Source of the DNA: Allopusillimonas ginsengisoli
Lineage (GTDB): Bacteria > Pseudomonadota > Gammaproteobacteria > Burkholderiales > Burkholderiaceae_B
Assembly: GCA_005239165.1 (NCBI GenBank)
Contig: RAPG01000018.1
Coordinates: 1 to 61,977, forward strand
Reading direction: 5' to 3'
Length of the DNA: 61,977 nt
The notes beneath the pieces are model-generated. The model saw nothing but the letters and a program-made list of their open reading frames with translations, ran no database searches and was not told the origin of the DNA. How positions within the stretch are numbered: the stretch's first letter is position 1; every line of letters starts with the position of its first letter. Position numbers and translations under genes: made by a program. Below, one piece after another: positions 34,781 through 43,295 of the stretch.

Positions 34781-35805
34781 TTGACATTGATGAGGCCATT
34801 TCTGCCAGCCATACTAGCATCGAGAACGGCAAAGCACCCGTTTTAAGCATCAGAAATCTTTCGGTTGGTCCCGACTCGAATTCCACCGCCGCGATTCTGG
34901 ATGACATCTCTCTTGATCTGTACCCCAATGAAATTGTAGGGATAGTAGGGGAAACAGGTGCCGGCAAGACCATTCTGGCCAGAACACTGCTGAACCTGCT
35001 GCCTTCGGGACTGAGCATCACATCGGGTGACGTACGATTGGGAGACCGTATGATCACTAGCCTCAATGAGAAGCAATTGCAATCCATTCGGGGAAAAGAA
35101 ATAGCCTTCATCGGCACCAATGCGAAGGCGCTGCTGGATCCTATCAGGAATATTGGCACGCAGATCTGCCGAGTGCTTCAAAGTCATCAGAAGATCAGTG
35201 ATCAGGAGGCTTGGGCTGCGGCTATATCTTTTTTACACCGGATCGGTATTGTGGATGCAGAGCGCAGGGTTAAGGCCTTTCCGCATGAATTGTCGGGTGG
35301 CATGGCACAACGTGTTGTCATCGCCATGGCGCTGATATCGCAGCCGTCCGTGCTGCTGGCGGATGATGCGACGCTAGGCCTAGATGCCACGGTGGCCATT
35401 CAGGTGCTGGATTTGATTGCAGAAAGAGCTCGTCGGTCCAATTTGAGCGTGATTATGATTGCACATGATATCAATATCATTGCCAATTACTGTGATCGTA
35501 TCGCCATCATGCGCGATGGAAGAATCGTAGAGCTTGCCAAGGTCACTGACTTTCTATCGTCGCAGCAGTCCGCCTATGGCAAGGAGCTTATGGAGGTTGC
35601 CACAACAAAGACCCTCAGTGAACCCAGCATTACACATATCGACTCTGGTCCTATAGCACTGGTGGAAGTAAAGAACCTGGTGAAGACTTTTGCCGGCAAG
35701 ACCCCAGGCTCGGAAGTCCGAGCGGTGGATGATGTGAGTTTTCGGTCCGAAAGGGCGAAACGCTGGCTTTGGTCGGTGAAAGCGGATCAGGCAAGACCAC
35801 AGTAG
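34777..35805 (+). CDS. ABC transporter double ATPase (DppD-DppF fusion), N-terminal part; frame broken by a one-base deletion
   Basis: The intact first ABC domain has Walker A GETGAGKT (about 58-65), signature LSGGMAQRV, Walker B-like VLLADDATLGLD and the switch His in IAHDI. A second domain then starts (LVEVKNLVKTFAGKTPGSEVRAVDDVSF), but after 35738 the frame goes off and ends at a TAG at 35803-35805. Inserting one T in the T run at 35739-35742 restores SFSVRKGETLALVGESGSGK and joins it to the frame ending at 36422, giving a 548-residue fused ATPase, the usual length for such two-domain proteins. If the deletion is real, the importer keeps only one full nucleotide-binding domain. Confidence 0.85.
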   Translation: MIDIDEAISASHTSIENGKAPVLSIRNLSVGPDSNSTAAILDDISLDLYPNEIVGIVGETGAGKTILARTLLNLLPSGLSITSGDVRLGDRMITSLNEKQLQSIRGKEIAFIGTNAKALLDPIRNIGTQICRVLQSHQKISDQEAWAAAISFLHRIGIVDAERRVKAFPHELSGGMAQRVVIAMALISQPSVLLADDATLGLDATVAIQVLDLIAERARRSNLSVIMIAHDINIIANYCDRIAIMRDGRIVELAKVTDFLSSQQSAYGKELMEVATTKTLSEPSITHIDSGPIALVEVKNLVKTFAGKTPGSEVRAVDDVSFRSERAKRWLWSVKADQARPQ

Positions 35806-36422
35806 GAAGGTGCCTCATATCTCTGATATCCAGCACGTCAGGGTCCTTCAAGTTTGATGGTCAGGAATTGCTCGATGTACCGGAGCGCACCTTCAGGAGC
35901 TTTCGGAAGAGAATTCAGATGGTCTTTCAGGAACCTTATGTGTCATTGAACCCACGCTGGAGGGTAGGTGACATCGTGGGGGAGCCGATCAAGATGCTTG
36001 AAAACATGTCGGCCAAAGAAAGGCTGCTGCGTATCCACGAAGTCCTGGACTTGGTGGGCCTACCCAGTCATTACGCCAACTTGTATGCAAGCCAACTGTC
36101 GGCAGGCGAGCAGAAACGCATTGGGGTAGCCAGAGCATTGTCGGTGGATCCTGAGTTCATCATTTTTGATGAGCCTACTACTGCGCTAGATATCAAGGTT
36201 CGCGCCAATCTGATCAATCTGATTCTTCAATTGCAGGCTGACATGGGTTTGACGGCCGTGTTCATTACCCATGACTTGAACTCGGTGCGGGCACTGGCCC
36301 ATCGGGTCGCCGTGATGCATCAAGGCCGGATAGTGGAGGAAGGAATGACTGCCGATATCTTTGAGTCTCCTGTTCAGGAGTATACGAAGACCCTGTTGGC
36401 GGCAGAGCTTGTCATTGAATAA
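35769..36422 (+). pseudogene. C-terminal ABC domain of the double ATPase, out of frame with its start
   Basis: Second ABC domain: Walker A GESGSGKTT, QMVFQEPYVSLNPRWRVGDIV (Q-loop), LSAGEQKRIGVARAL (signature), FIIFDEPTTALD (Walker B) and ITHDL. There is no ribosome site or credible start inside; the left edge given is only the first in-frame TTG. It is the second half of the gene beginning at 34777, separated by the one-base deletion near 35742. Either a genuine pseudogene or a base-calling error. Confidence 0.85.
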
Positions 36423-36449
36423 GCTTGATATTTTATTGAAAATATTTAA

Positions 36450-37403
36450 ATGGAAACTCTACGCATGTCGCATGAATATGTTTTGATTACCGGATGTTCC
36501 GGTATGCTGGGCAACGCCGTGATGACTGAACTGGAACAGCAGGGCATTAAGACGATTGGCATAGATATCAGGATTTCCAGCAACCAGACTAATTGTGTGC
36601 AGGTTGATGTGAATGACATACACGCTTTGCATCGTCTCATGCGTCAGCATGTCATTACTCGGATCGTGCACTGTGGCGCCCTATCAGGGCCGATGGTAGA
36701 AGTGAACAACCCTTACCATATCTTCAACGTCAATGTCGCCGGTACGGTGAATCTGCTTGAAATCAGCCGCATATATAAGATCAAACGCTTTGTGTATTGC
36801 TCTTCCACGAGTGTTTATGGCGATACTAGAGACCTTGCCTGTTCCGCAGAGGGCATCTCTGAAGCCGTACGTTTGTGTCCCCGTAGCGTCTATGGCGCCA
36901 CGAAGGCGGCCGCCGAAAGAATGCTTGACGGCTACCGCAGTCAGCATGGGGTAGATGGGGTCTCGGTCAGACTTTGCTGGGTCTATGGTTCTGGGCGCAC
37001 CACACCGGAGCCGATCAAGATGGCTTTGGAAAGTGCATTGCAGGGAACGCCTCTGGAGTTTGAATGGGGCATTGGATTTCCCAGACAATATATTTACATC
37101 CGGGATGCGGCTCAGGCGCTGACTCTGGCGTGTATGGCCCCTACGGTGGCTAGAAGCTGCTACAACGCGACCAGTGGTGAGTCTCCGACACTGGATGTCA
37201 TTATGGAGAGCATCCAAGAAGTGGTTCCGCAGTTGTCGGTGAAGCTGAGCCACGGCAACGACCCACTGGACGATTACCAAGACAAGTTTGACATTTCTGC
37301 AATTGGCACGGACATCGGTTTTTATCCGCAATATAGCCTCAAGAAGGGCGTGCAGGAATATCTGGCCCTTCTGAGCCAGGGAGCTCTTGATGGGCGGCGT
37401 TGA
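36450..37403 (+). CDS. NAD-dependent epimerase/dehydratase (extended SDR)
   Basis: 317 residues (312 if the ATG at 36465, preceded by GGAA, is used). Nucleotide motif TGCSGMLG near residue 13 of the short form, IVHCGALSGP, YCSSTSVYGD, and the catalytic YGATK (Y-x-x-x-K). The extended-SDR family includes sugar-nucleotide epimerases, uronate dehydrogenases and D-erythronate dehydrogenase. In a catabolic import cluster, oxidation of a free sugar acid or polyol is more likely than nucleotide-sugar synthesis. It overlaps the next gene by 14 bases. Confidence 0.85.
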   Translation: METLRMSHEYVLITGCSGMLGNAVMTELEQQGIKTIGIDIRISSNQTNCVQVDVNDIHALHRLMRQHVITRIVHCGALSGPMVEVNNPYHIFNVNVAGTVNLLEISRIYKIKRFVYCSSTSVYGDTRDLACSAEGISEAVRLCPRSVYGATKAAAERMLDGYRSQHGVDGVSVRLCWVYGSGRTTPEPIKMALESALQGTPLEFEWGIGFPRQYIYIRDAAQALTLACMAPTVARSCYNATSGESPTLDVIMESIQEVVPQLSVKLSHGNDPLDDYQDKFDISAIGTDIGFYPQYSLKKGVQEYLALLSQGALDGRR

Positions 37404-38163
37404 AATGACGGATTTCTCGGTGAAAGGCCGTAAGGCGTTAGTGACTGGCGGAGCCCGAGGGATTGGTGCCGCCGTTTCTGAAATTTTGCTGCGCTACGGT
37501 GCGAGTGTTATCGTCTGCGATCAGAACGAAGCAGCTTGGGGTAGTGAAGACGCCGTATCACGCGGACTGACCAAGCATCCGGAATGCCTCTACTTTCCTT
37601 GTGATATCTCCGATGCTGGGGCGGTGGGAAAATTAGGACAATGGTGCGAGAGCGAGCTAGGGGGCGTGGATATTCTGGTGAATTGCGCCGGGGTGGATGA
37701 CGAAGTCGATTTTCATGCAATGGGTGTTGATCGCTTTGACAAAATCATCAACGTTAATCTGCGGGGTACGTTTTTAGTCACACAAGCGGTTTACCAAGGA
37801 ATGATGCGCAACGGATCAGGCCGAATTATCAACATCGCCTCACAGCTCGCCTACAAGGGCTCCGAGAAGAAAGTCCATTATTGCGCCTCCAAGGCGGGTG
37901 TTATAGGCTTCACCAGAGCATTGGCCCTGGAGGCGGCGCCGCATGGAATCAACGTCAATGCGGTGGCGCCCGGCCCAGTCGAAACCCGGATGCTGAGCGG
38001 CCTCAGCGACGAATGGCGGGCAAAGAAACTGCATAGTCTGCCTATTGGGCATTTTGGTCGGGTAGAAGACATTTGTGCCACCATATTGCTTCTCGCGTCC
38101 GATCAGGGAGCGTTCTATGTTGGCCAGACTCTCTCGCCCAATGGCGGCGACGTTTTTCTGTAA
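37390..38163 (+). CDS. Short-chain dehydrogenase/reductase (FabG-like)
   Basis: 257 residues from ATG 37390 with GGGAG six bases upstream; ATG 37405 is an alternative. KALVTGGARGIGAAV (TGxxxGxG), VNCAGVDDEVDF (NAG), IINIASQLAYKG (Ser), YCASK (catalytic Tyr/Lys), VNAVAPGPVETRM. Classical NAD(P)-dependent SDR, often acting on sugar acids or alcohols in such clusters. Coupled to the epimerase gene, so probably a consecutive step. Confidence 0.9.
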   Translation: MGGVEMTDFSVKGRKALVTGGARGIGAAVSEILLRYGASVIVCDQNEAAWGSEDAVSRGLTKHPECLYFPCDISDAGAVGKLGQWCESELGGVDILVNCAGVDDEVDFHAMGVDRFDKIINVNLRGTFLVTQAVYQGMMRNGSGRIINIASQLAYKGSEKKVHYCASKAGVIGFTRALALEAAPHGINVNAVAPGPVETRMLSGLSDEWRAKKLHSLPIGHFGRVEDICATILLLASDQGAFYVGQTLSPNGGDVFL

Positions 38164-38235
38164 AGGAAGCGTTGCGTCACTTGAAGTGCTTGCTTTTCCG
38201 TTGCTGTAGCAAATGCTTTCTGATGAGTAATAAAA

Positions 38236-38712
38236 TTGAAAACCTTGCAAATTGAAGAGCTGGATCACATTGCGTTTATGCCTTACGGGTTTGCGCTGGG
38301 TGCAGTTGGTGATGGAAGTCGTCAGGACCATTTCGACAAGATCTCGAATCTTCGGGGCGCAGCCCGAGTCAACCTGGCACAGCTGCACGCACCTCGCTAT
38401 GAACCTACAGAGCGTATCATCGTGGACACGATCGAACGTCACCGGTTTTCCAGTCAGAGTTTCTTTCCATTGAACGTTGGCCAGTATCTGGTCCTTGTTG
38501 GTATGCCTACAGAGCATGGCCCCCCTGGCGTCAGTCAGCTAAAGGCGTTTTCAGTACCCGGCAATGTCAGCATCACCTATAAGCCTGGTGTATGGCATAT
38601 GGGGATATCTGTTCTGGATGGCGGCAATGATTTTTTAATGTTGATCCACGAAGAAGGCAATGCTGGCGACTGCGATTTTGCTTCTGTCGAATCATTTGAA
38701 ATTTCTCGCTGA
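38236..38712 (+). CDS. Ureidoglycolate lyase-family protein (AllA-like)
   Basis: 158 residues. The only starts are TTG (38236 or 38245), with no strong ribosome site, so the 5' end is tentative. Family features: FMPYGFALGAVGD, ERHRFSSQSFFPLNVGQYLVLVG (the characteristic H-x-x-S-Q-x-F segment), VSQLKAFSVPGNVSITYKPGVWHMGISVLD (metal/substrate His) and FLMLIHEE. AllA cleaves ureidoglycolate to glyoxylate and urea. Together with the PuuE-like gene it gives the cluster a ureide theme, although allantoicase and urease genes are absent here. Confidence 0.85.
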   Translation: MKTLQIEELDHIAFMPYGFALGAVGDGSRQDHFDKISNLRGAARVNLAQLHAPRYEPTERIIVDTIERHRFSSQSFFPLNVGQYLVLVGMPTEHGPPGVSQLKAFSVPGNVSITYKPGVWHMGISVLDGGNDFLMLIHEEGNAGDCDFASVESFEISR

Positions 38713-38722
38713 CGGAGCCGGT

Positions 38723-38753
38723 CTTTTTGTTCATGCTTTTTGAGCACAAAAAG
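38723..38753 (+). terminator. Weak hairpin after the AllA-like gene
   Basis: CTTTTTGT (38723-38730) pairs with ACAAAAAG (38746-38753) shortly after the stop at 38712. The stem is AT-rich and lacks a trailing T run on the plus strand, so termination is uncertain. Confidence 0.3.
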
Positions 38754-38830
38754 GCGTTGATCAGATTAAAATAATATCCGATCATGGGTACATTGACATC
38801 ATCTGACGCCCATTCACACTACTTTTTTAT

Positions 38831-39577
38831 ATGCCGACTGAATTTGATAATCCCCCACGTGATCACCCAAGGTGTTCTTCACCCAAGCTGAAAGCTGAGG
38901 ATTTGAAAGTGGACCGTGAAGAGCAGATGTATCTTCGCCTCGTGAGTGCTATCGTGAGTAAGAGCTTGCGTCCTGGCGAGCACGTGAATGAGATGCAGCT
39001 AGCCTCCGCCAATGACCTTTCTCGGCCAAGAGTGCGCCGTGTTCTGGAGCGCCTGGAAATGGAAGGGGTTATAGAGTTCAAACTCAATCGCGGAGCGTTT
39101 ATCTCCCGGCCATCAGTCAAAGAAGCACTGGACGTTTTCGAGGCCCGCGTGCATCTCGAGTCGATTCTGTTTCGGCTGGCCTGCGAGCGTACGAATAAAC
39201 TCGACATACAGCGACTACGCGAGCATATTCAATCTGAGCGCGAAGCATTCCAGAAAGACCAGTCCGATTTCAATCAGATTGCCGGGCGCTTTCACATTCT
39301 CGTGGCGGAAATCATTGACAACAAGATCATTCTGGATGCCATTAAGCTTCTGATTCATCGGGTATGTCTCATCCAGTCTTTATACGAAACGGAACGCACG
39401 GTGCTGTGTCTGGTAGATGAGCATGAATTGCTCGTGGATCTGATCGAAGCGCGCGATATCGAAGCTTGTATGGTGCAGTTGGTTCATCATTGTGACCATA
39501 TCAAGGATAGTCTGGATCTCAGTGATCAGCGCCACCGCATCAGCAACATCTATCAGGCTATTGATGACCGAAGGTAG
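38831..39577 (+). CDS. GntR-family regulator (FadR/FCD type)
   Basis: 248 residues. Winged HTH at about 30-90 (SIVSKSLRPGEHVNEMQLAS, SRPRVRRVLERLEMEGVI), then an all-helical FCD ligand domain with the metal-binding residues in FEARVHLESILFRLACERT, ...FHILVAEI and LVDEHELLVDLIEARD. FCD regulators sense carboxylates of the pathway they control and usually repress it. The ATG at 38831 lacks a strong ribosome site. It sits at the end of the PuuE-like/ABC cluster and probably governs it. Confidence 0.9.
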   Translation: MPTEFDNPPRDHPRCSSPKLKAEDLKVDREEQMYLRLVSAIVSKSLRPGEHVNEMQLASANDLSRPRVRRVLERLEMEGVIEFKLNRGAFISRPSVKEALDVFEARVHLESILFRLACERTNKLDIQRLREHIQSEREAFQKDQSDFNQIAGRFHILVAEIIDNKIILDAIKLLIHRVCLIQSLYETERTVLCLVDEHELLVDLIEARDIEACMVQLVHHCDHIKDSLDLSDQRHRISNIYQAIDDRR

Positions 39578-39739
39578 TTCTCTTGTGGATGTCATTCACT
39601 ATTTGATGTTCTGATCACCAAAACTCACAATGGTTGCAGTTTTTTGAACAATGCGAAGTCCAACCGATCATTGAGTTCAAGTGCAGTAACGTTCCGGTGA
39701 ACCTTGTTATTACCCACAATTTTTACCAAGCTTTGCACC

Positions 39740-39751
39740 GGTAATCCCCCC
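39740..39751 (+). repeat. Left inverted end of the IS3-family element
   Basis: GGTAATCCCCCC, the exact complement of the right end at 40921-40932. Beyond 12 bases the ends diverge. The exact outer border cannot be fixed without a target duplication. Confidence 0.75.
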
Positions 39752-39762
39752 GCAGATCCGCA

Positions 39763-40068
39763 GTGATCGAAGGTGGAATTTCCATAACAGGGAAATTCGC
39801 AATGAAGCAATCCAGATTCACCGACAGCCAGATCATGGCAATTCTCAAACAGGCCGAAGCCGGCACCCCGGTGCCACAGCTGTGTCGCGAACACGGCATG
39901 AGCAGCGCGTCGTTTTACAAGTGGCGCGCCAAGTATGGCGGCATGGACACCTCGATGATGGCGCGCCTGAAGGAACTTGAGACTGAAAACAGGCAACTTA
40001 AGAAGATGTATGCCGAGGAGCGCCTGAAAGCTGAAATGGTGCAGGAGGCGCTACGAAAAAAGTGGTAG
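39763..40068 (+). CDS. IS3-family transposase OrfA
   Basis: 101 residues as read; translation may start at ATG 39802 (MKQSRFTDSQIMAILKQAE). HTH region LKQAEAGTPVPQLCREHGMSSASFYKWRAKYGG, then a leucine-zipper coiled coil (LKELETENRQLKKMYAEERL). It ends EALRKKW. The slippery heptamer A-AAA-AAG at 40056-40062 in its last codons is positioned for a -1 frameshift into OrfB, the normal way IS3 elements make OrfAB transposase. Confidence 0.92.
   Translation: MIEGGISITGKFAMKQSRFTDSQIMAILKQAEAGTPVPQLCREHGMSSASFYKWRAKYGGMDTSMMARLKELETENRQLKKMYAEERLKAEMVQEALRKKW
40056..40062 (+). other. Programmed -1 frameshift site (AAAAAAG)
   Basis: The heptamer A-AAA-AAG is in register with OrfA codons CGA AAA AAG, and OrfB continues in the -1 frame from 40062. 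This is the canonical IS3 arrangement for OrfAB fusion. I did not identify a convincing downstream stimulatory stem. Confidence 0.65.
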
Positions 40069-40916
40069 CGCCATCTCGACGAAAAGAGATGGCGCGTTGT
40101 GCCATTGCGCACTTTAAATCCAGTATCCGCGTGGCCTGCCAGGCGTTTGGCATCAGCCAAAGTGGCTACCACTACCGAGCCAAGCAAGCCGACGACAACG
40201 AGGTCATCGCCGATTGGCTGATCCGGCTCACCACGGCCCAGCGCAACTGGGGCTTCGGCTTATGTTTCCTGTACTTACGCAACATCAAGGGTTTTACGTG
40301 GAATCACAAAAAGGTGTATCGGATCTATCGTGAGCTGGAGCTCAATTTGCGCATCAAACCCAAGAAACGCCTGGTACGCGAGCGACCCGATCCGCTGGGC
40401 ACTGCCACCGATATCAATCAAATCTGGTCGATGGATTTTATGCACGATCAACTGGCTGACGGTCGCAGCATCCGGCTATTCAATGTGGTCGATGACTTTA
40501 ACCGCGAGGGGCTAGGGATCGAGGTGGACTTCTCCTTGCCAGCGGAACGCGTAACACGAGCCTTGGACCAGATCATTGAATGGCGCGGCAAGCCGGCCTG
40601 TCTACGATGCGATAATGGTCCGGAATATATCGGCAAAACGATGCTCGAATGGGCCGCCAAGCGACGCATTACGATCATCCACACCCAACCCGGAAACCCA
40701 CAGCAAAATGCGTATGTCGAGCGCTACAACCGAACCGTACGTTATGATTGGCTCGCCCAAAACCTGTTCGGCAGTCTCGAGGAAGTCCAGCACGGCGCCA
40801 CCGCCTGGCTCTGGACCTACAATAACGAGCGACCCAACATGGCCCTAGGCGGCATCACTCCAAGACAAAAATTAGCAGGCAAACATTTAACAAATTCTAC
40901 TGCCGCTTACTGCTAG
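40062..40916 (+). CDS. IS3-family transposase OrfB (DDE integrase)
   Basis: 284 residues, probably expressed only as an OrfAB fusion through the slippery site. HTH_21-type N-terminus, then rve integrase core with the DDE residues: WSMDFMHDQL (first Asp), LRCDNGPEYIG (second Asp) and QQNAYVERYNRTVR (Glu). Frame intact, so the element may be active. The stop lies four bases before the right end. Confidence 0.93.
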   Translation: MVAPSRRKEMARCAIAHFKSSIRVACQAFGISQSGYHYRAKQADDNEVIADWLIRLTTAQRNWGFGLCFLYLRNIKGFTWNHKKVYRIYRELELNLRIKPKKRLVRERPDPLGTATDINQIWSMDFMHDQLADGRSIRLFNVVDDFNREGLGIEVDFSLPAERVTRALDQIIEWRGKPACLRCDNGPEYIGKTMLEWAAKRRITIIHTQPGNPQQNAYVERYNRTVRYDWLAQNLFGSLEEVQHGATAWLWTYNNERPNMALGGITPRQKLAGKHLTNSTAAYC

Positions 40917-40932
40917 ATAGGGGGGGATTACC

Positions 40933-41472
40933 GATTCCATTTGCGAAATCCGGCAGTACGTTGGAATGGTGTTTCAGCACTTTAACTTATTTCCACATAT
41001 CACTGCAATGGAAAACTGCACTTTAGCGCCCATTTGGGTGAACAAAATAGCCAAGAAACAAGCTAAGGAAACGGCAGAGTATTATTTGAATCGTGTGGGC
41101 TTGATCGACAAGCAACATCAATTTCCAAGTCAGCTATCGGGGGGTCAGCAACAACGTGTTGCTATAGCGCGTGCACTCTGCATGAATCCAAAAATCATTC
41201 TCTTCGATGAACCTACATCTGCGCTTGACCCAGAGATGGTCAAAGAAGTGCTGGGTACGATGATTGAACTAGCGGAAACAGGAATCACCATGATCTGCGT
41301 TACCCATGAAATGGGATTTGCGCGCCAAGTTGCCACCCGTGTTAATTTTATGGATCAGGGGGAAATCACTGTAAGCGACGAGCCATCTCGATTTTTTTCG
41401 AAGCATGAACATCCTCGTTTACAAGAGTTCCTGAAGAACACTCAGCCGTTCAAGTCGGCCTTAGTCAGATAG
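40933..41472 (+). pseudogene. Amino-acid ABC transporter ATPase, 5'-truncated at the IS
   Basis: Open from the right IS border: RQYVGMVFQHFNLFPHITAMENC (Q-loop), LSGGQQQRVAIARAL (signature), IILFDEPTSALDPEMVKEVL (Walker B), CVTHEMGFARQVATRV (switch His). It is GlnQ/HisP-like. Walker A and the first 80 or so residues are missing and are not found left of the IS, so the protein cannot bind ATP normally. No receptor or permease genes remain nearby, indicating a larger lost operon. Confidence 0.88.
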
Positions 41473-41591
41473 GATAGACGTTCCGAATTCAAATATGTCG
41501 GTGGTGGACAGGCGCGAATGGTCACTTAACCAGGCTGCGGCTGTTGAATAGCTCCCAGTCCACTAAGCTTTACCTTTGCCAGTCTTAGGCA

Positions 41592-42248
41592 CTACTGTGA
41601 ATGCTGTACTGAAGTATTGACCGTATCCCCCATGCCATGGATAAAAATCGTGGTAATTTCCAATCCGATGTCAGCAATAGAGGTTTTATTCGGTTGAAAC
41701 CATTCTAGGGTGGAGTTCATAAGGCCTAGCAAGAAAAAAGAGGCCAGCCGCAAATTTCGCTGGCTGGAAAAGGCTCCCTTTTGATTGCACTGCTCAATTA
41801 GCCTCTGCCAGTAGCCTTCGTACTCTGTGCGCAAGGGGAGGTGAGTTTGCCTTACTTCGGGGGGTACCTGTCCGAAGATGCGTATGTTGGCTGATGTGTA
41901 GTCGATGGAGTCATGCAGTGATTTTAGATGTGCCAGTACGGCAGCATAGATAAGATCATCACTGCTTGCCTGCTCACCCAGCTCGGTGGTGACGCGGCGT
42001 ACTTCCTCATAAACCTGCGCCACGCCTATGCGTAGTACTTCGGCCACAATCGCATCTTTCGATTCAAAATGGTAATAAATACTGCCTGCTTTCATGTTGC
42101 AGGCCGCAGCCAGATCACGCAGTGATGTGGCTGCGTAGCCCTTGGTCCTGAAAAGGCGCGCCGCGTTATTAAGAATCAGAGTCCGACCTGTGGTTTTGTC
42201 TGGTGTAGCAGTAGGCTGGGCCAGATCTTCAATAGTTATTTTTTGCAT
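41592..42248 (-). CDS. TetR-family regulator
   Basis: 218 residues. HTH at about 20-70 (RTLILNNAARLFRTKGYAATSLRDLAAACNMKAGSIYYHFESKDAIV), then a helical ligand domain. TetR proteins next to acyl-CoA dehydrogenase/CoA-ligase genes usually sense the acyl-CoA and derepress the pathway. It is the last gene of the minus-strand trio (dehydrogenase, CoA-transferase, TetR) divergent from the ligase/Liv operon, and the palindrome at 44499-44512 in the shared promoter region is its likely operator. Confidence 0.9.
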   Translation of the reverse strand: MQKITIEDLAQPTATPDKTTGRTLILNNAARLFRTKGYAATSLRDLAAACNMKAGSIYYHFESKDAIVAEVLRIGVAQVYEEVRRVTTELGEQASSDDLIYAAVLAHLKSLHDSIDYTSANIRIFGQVPPEVRQTHLPLRTEYEGYWQRLIEQCNQKGAFSSQRNLRLASFFLLGLMNSTLEWFQPNKTSIADIGLEITTIFIHGMGDTVNTSVQHSQ

Positions 42249-42278
42249 AGGATTTGGCGTCTTAGGCTGTCACAAAGC

Positions 42279-43295
42279 TTAGGTAAAGGTAATCGGCGGT
42301 ACTGGAATGCCATTATTAAAAAAGGTAGGGGCGCCGCAAGGGCCTCGTGCTTCGTCCATGGTTAGAACGGGGGTGCAGCAGCAGTCGGTATTCACAAATA
42401 ACGCGTCCCACTCGTCACGCGTACGACTTTTCATGCGCGCAGCTATTTCCTGTTGCATTATCGGCCAGTACTCTCTGTCTAGCTGTCTATCAATATCAAT
42501 ATCTGCACCTATGGCATGGATAAACATTCGGAAGAATTTCTGCTCGATAGCGCCCACGGCCATCCATTGTTGATCTGCCGTCTCGTAGCACTGGTAATAG
42601 GGCGCGCCACCGTCAAGTATATTAGAGGATCGCTGGGACTCCCACTGGCCTGCATCAGCTAGGCCGTAGATCATGGTCATTAGCGACGTAGTGCCCTCAA
42701 AGATGCTGGTTTCCACGACGGTGCCGCAGCCTTCTTTATAGCGACGAATTAATGCGGCCAGCAGACCAGTAGCCAGGTGCATACCCGCACCACCAAAGTC
42801 CCCAATTAGGTTGATTGGCGGTATGGGCTGTTCGGTGCCTATGGTACTTAGGACACCGGATAGGGCCAGGTAATTAATATCATGGCCCGCATCCAAGCGG
42901 CGTGGCGACTTATTACCCCAGCCATCGCAACGTCCAATAATTAACATGGGCGTTAGCGCATGGAGGACGTCTGGGGACAACCCCAAGCGCTCCAAGGTTC
43001 CCGGGCGAAAACCTTCAACAATAGCATCGGCTGTGCTGATTAGTTCAAAGAGCTCTTCGCGGCCGGCTTGACTTTTCAGATCAATACAGACGGATTGTTT
43101 ATCGTGCCGTAAATAGTGATGCTGAGGCGCGATAGGTATGCCAAGGCCTCGGTCATTGGGTGAATCAACCACAATCACCTTGGCACCCATTTGCTGCAGT
43201 ATGCGGGTGGCAAAAGGCACAGGTCCTATGGCCGCCAGCTCAATTATCGTCGTGCCAGATAGTGGAGCGGGCGGGGTGGGGATAAGCGTATTCAT
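42279..43295 (-). CDS. CaiB/BaiF CoA-transferase / acyl-CoA racemase-like
   Basis: 338 residues, the short class. LSGTTIIELAAIGPVPFATRILQQMGAKVIVVD, VCIDLKSQAGREELFELI, IVEGFRPGTLERLGLSP, DINYLALSGVLSTIG, and LIGDFGGAGMHLATGLLAAL with the catalytic Asp. Most like alpha-methylacyl-CoA racemases, which prepare the S-epimer of a 2-methyl-branched acyl-CoA for dehydrogenation. That fits a branched-acid pathway. The ATG at 43295 directly abuts the dehydrogenase stop. Confidence 0.88.
   Translation of the reverse strand: MNTLIPTPPAPLSGTTIIELAAIGPVPFATRILQQMGAKVIVVDSPNDRGLGIPIAPQHHYLRHDKQSVCIDLKSQAGREELFELISTADAIVEGFRPGTLERLGLSPDVLHALTPMLIIGRCDGWGNKSPRRLDAGHDINYLALSGVLSTIGTEQPIPPINLIGDFGGAGMHLATGLLAALIRRYKEGCGTVVETSIFEGTTSLMTMIYGLADAGQWESQRSSNILDGGAPYYQCYETADQQWMAVGAIEQKFFRMFIHAIGADIDIDRQLDREYWPIMQQEIAARMKSRTRDEWDALFVNTDCCCTPVLTMDEARGPCGAPTFFNNGIPVPPITFT

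Larger units (their letters stand above)
39740..40932 (+). mobile_element. IS3-family insertion sequence (IS407-like group)
   Basis: Inverted ends GGTAATCCCCCC (39740-39751) and GGGGGGATTACC (40921-40932) bound two overlapping transposase frames; size about 1193 bases. I could not find a clean target-site duplication: left flank GCACC, right flank GATTC. Right of the element is a 5'-truncated ABC ATPase gene, left of it non-matching DNA, so the insertion was probably followed by a deletion or arose by recombination between copies. Confidence 0.88.

Noticed and set aside
35739..35742. Programmed frameshifting in the double ABC ATPase
   Set aside because: T4 is not a recognised slippery heptamer in register and such fusions are normally single frames. 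A deletion or sequencing error is simpler.
39625..39739. Possible gene tail on the minus strand left of the IS3 element
   Set aside because: The short frame has no recognisable family and crosses the IS end when extended upstream, so I could not support a feature.
39736..40936. Target-site duplication of the IS3 element
   Set aside because: Flanks GCACC and GATTC do not match at 3, 4 or 5 bases under any border placement I tried.
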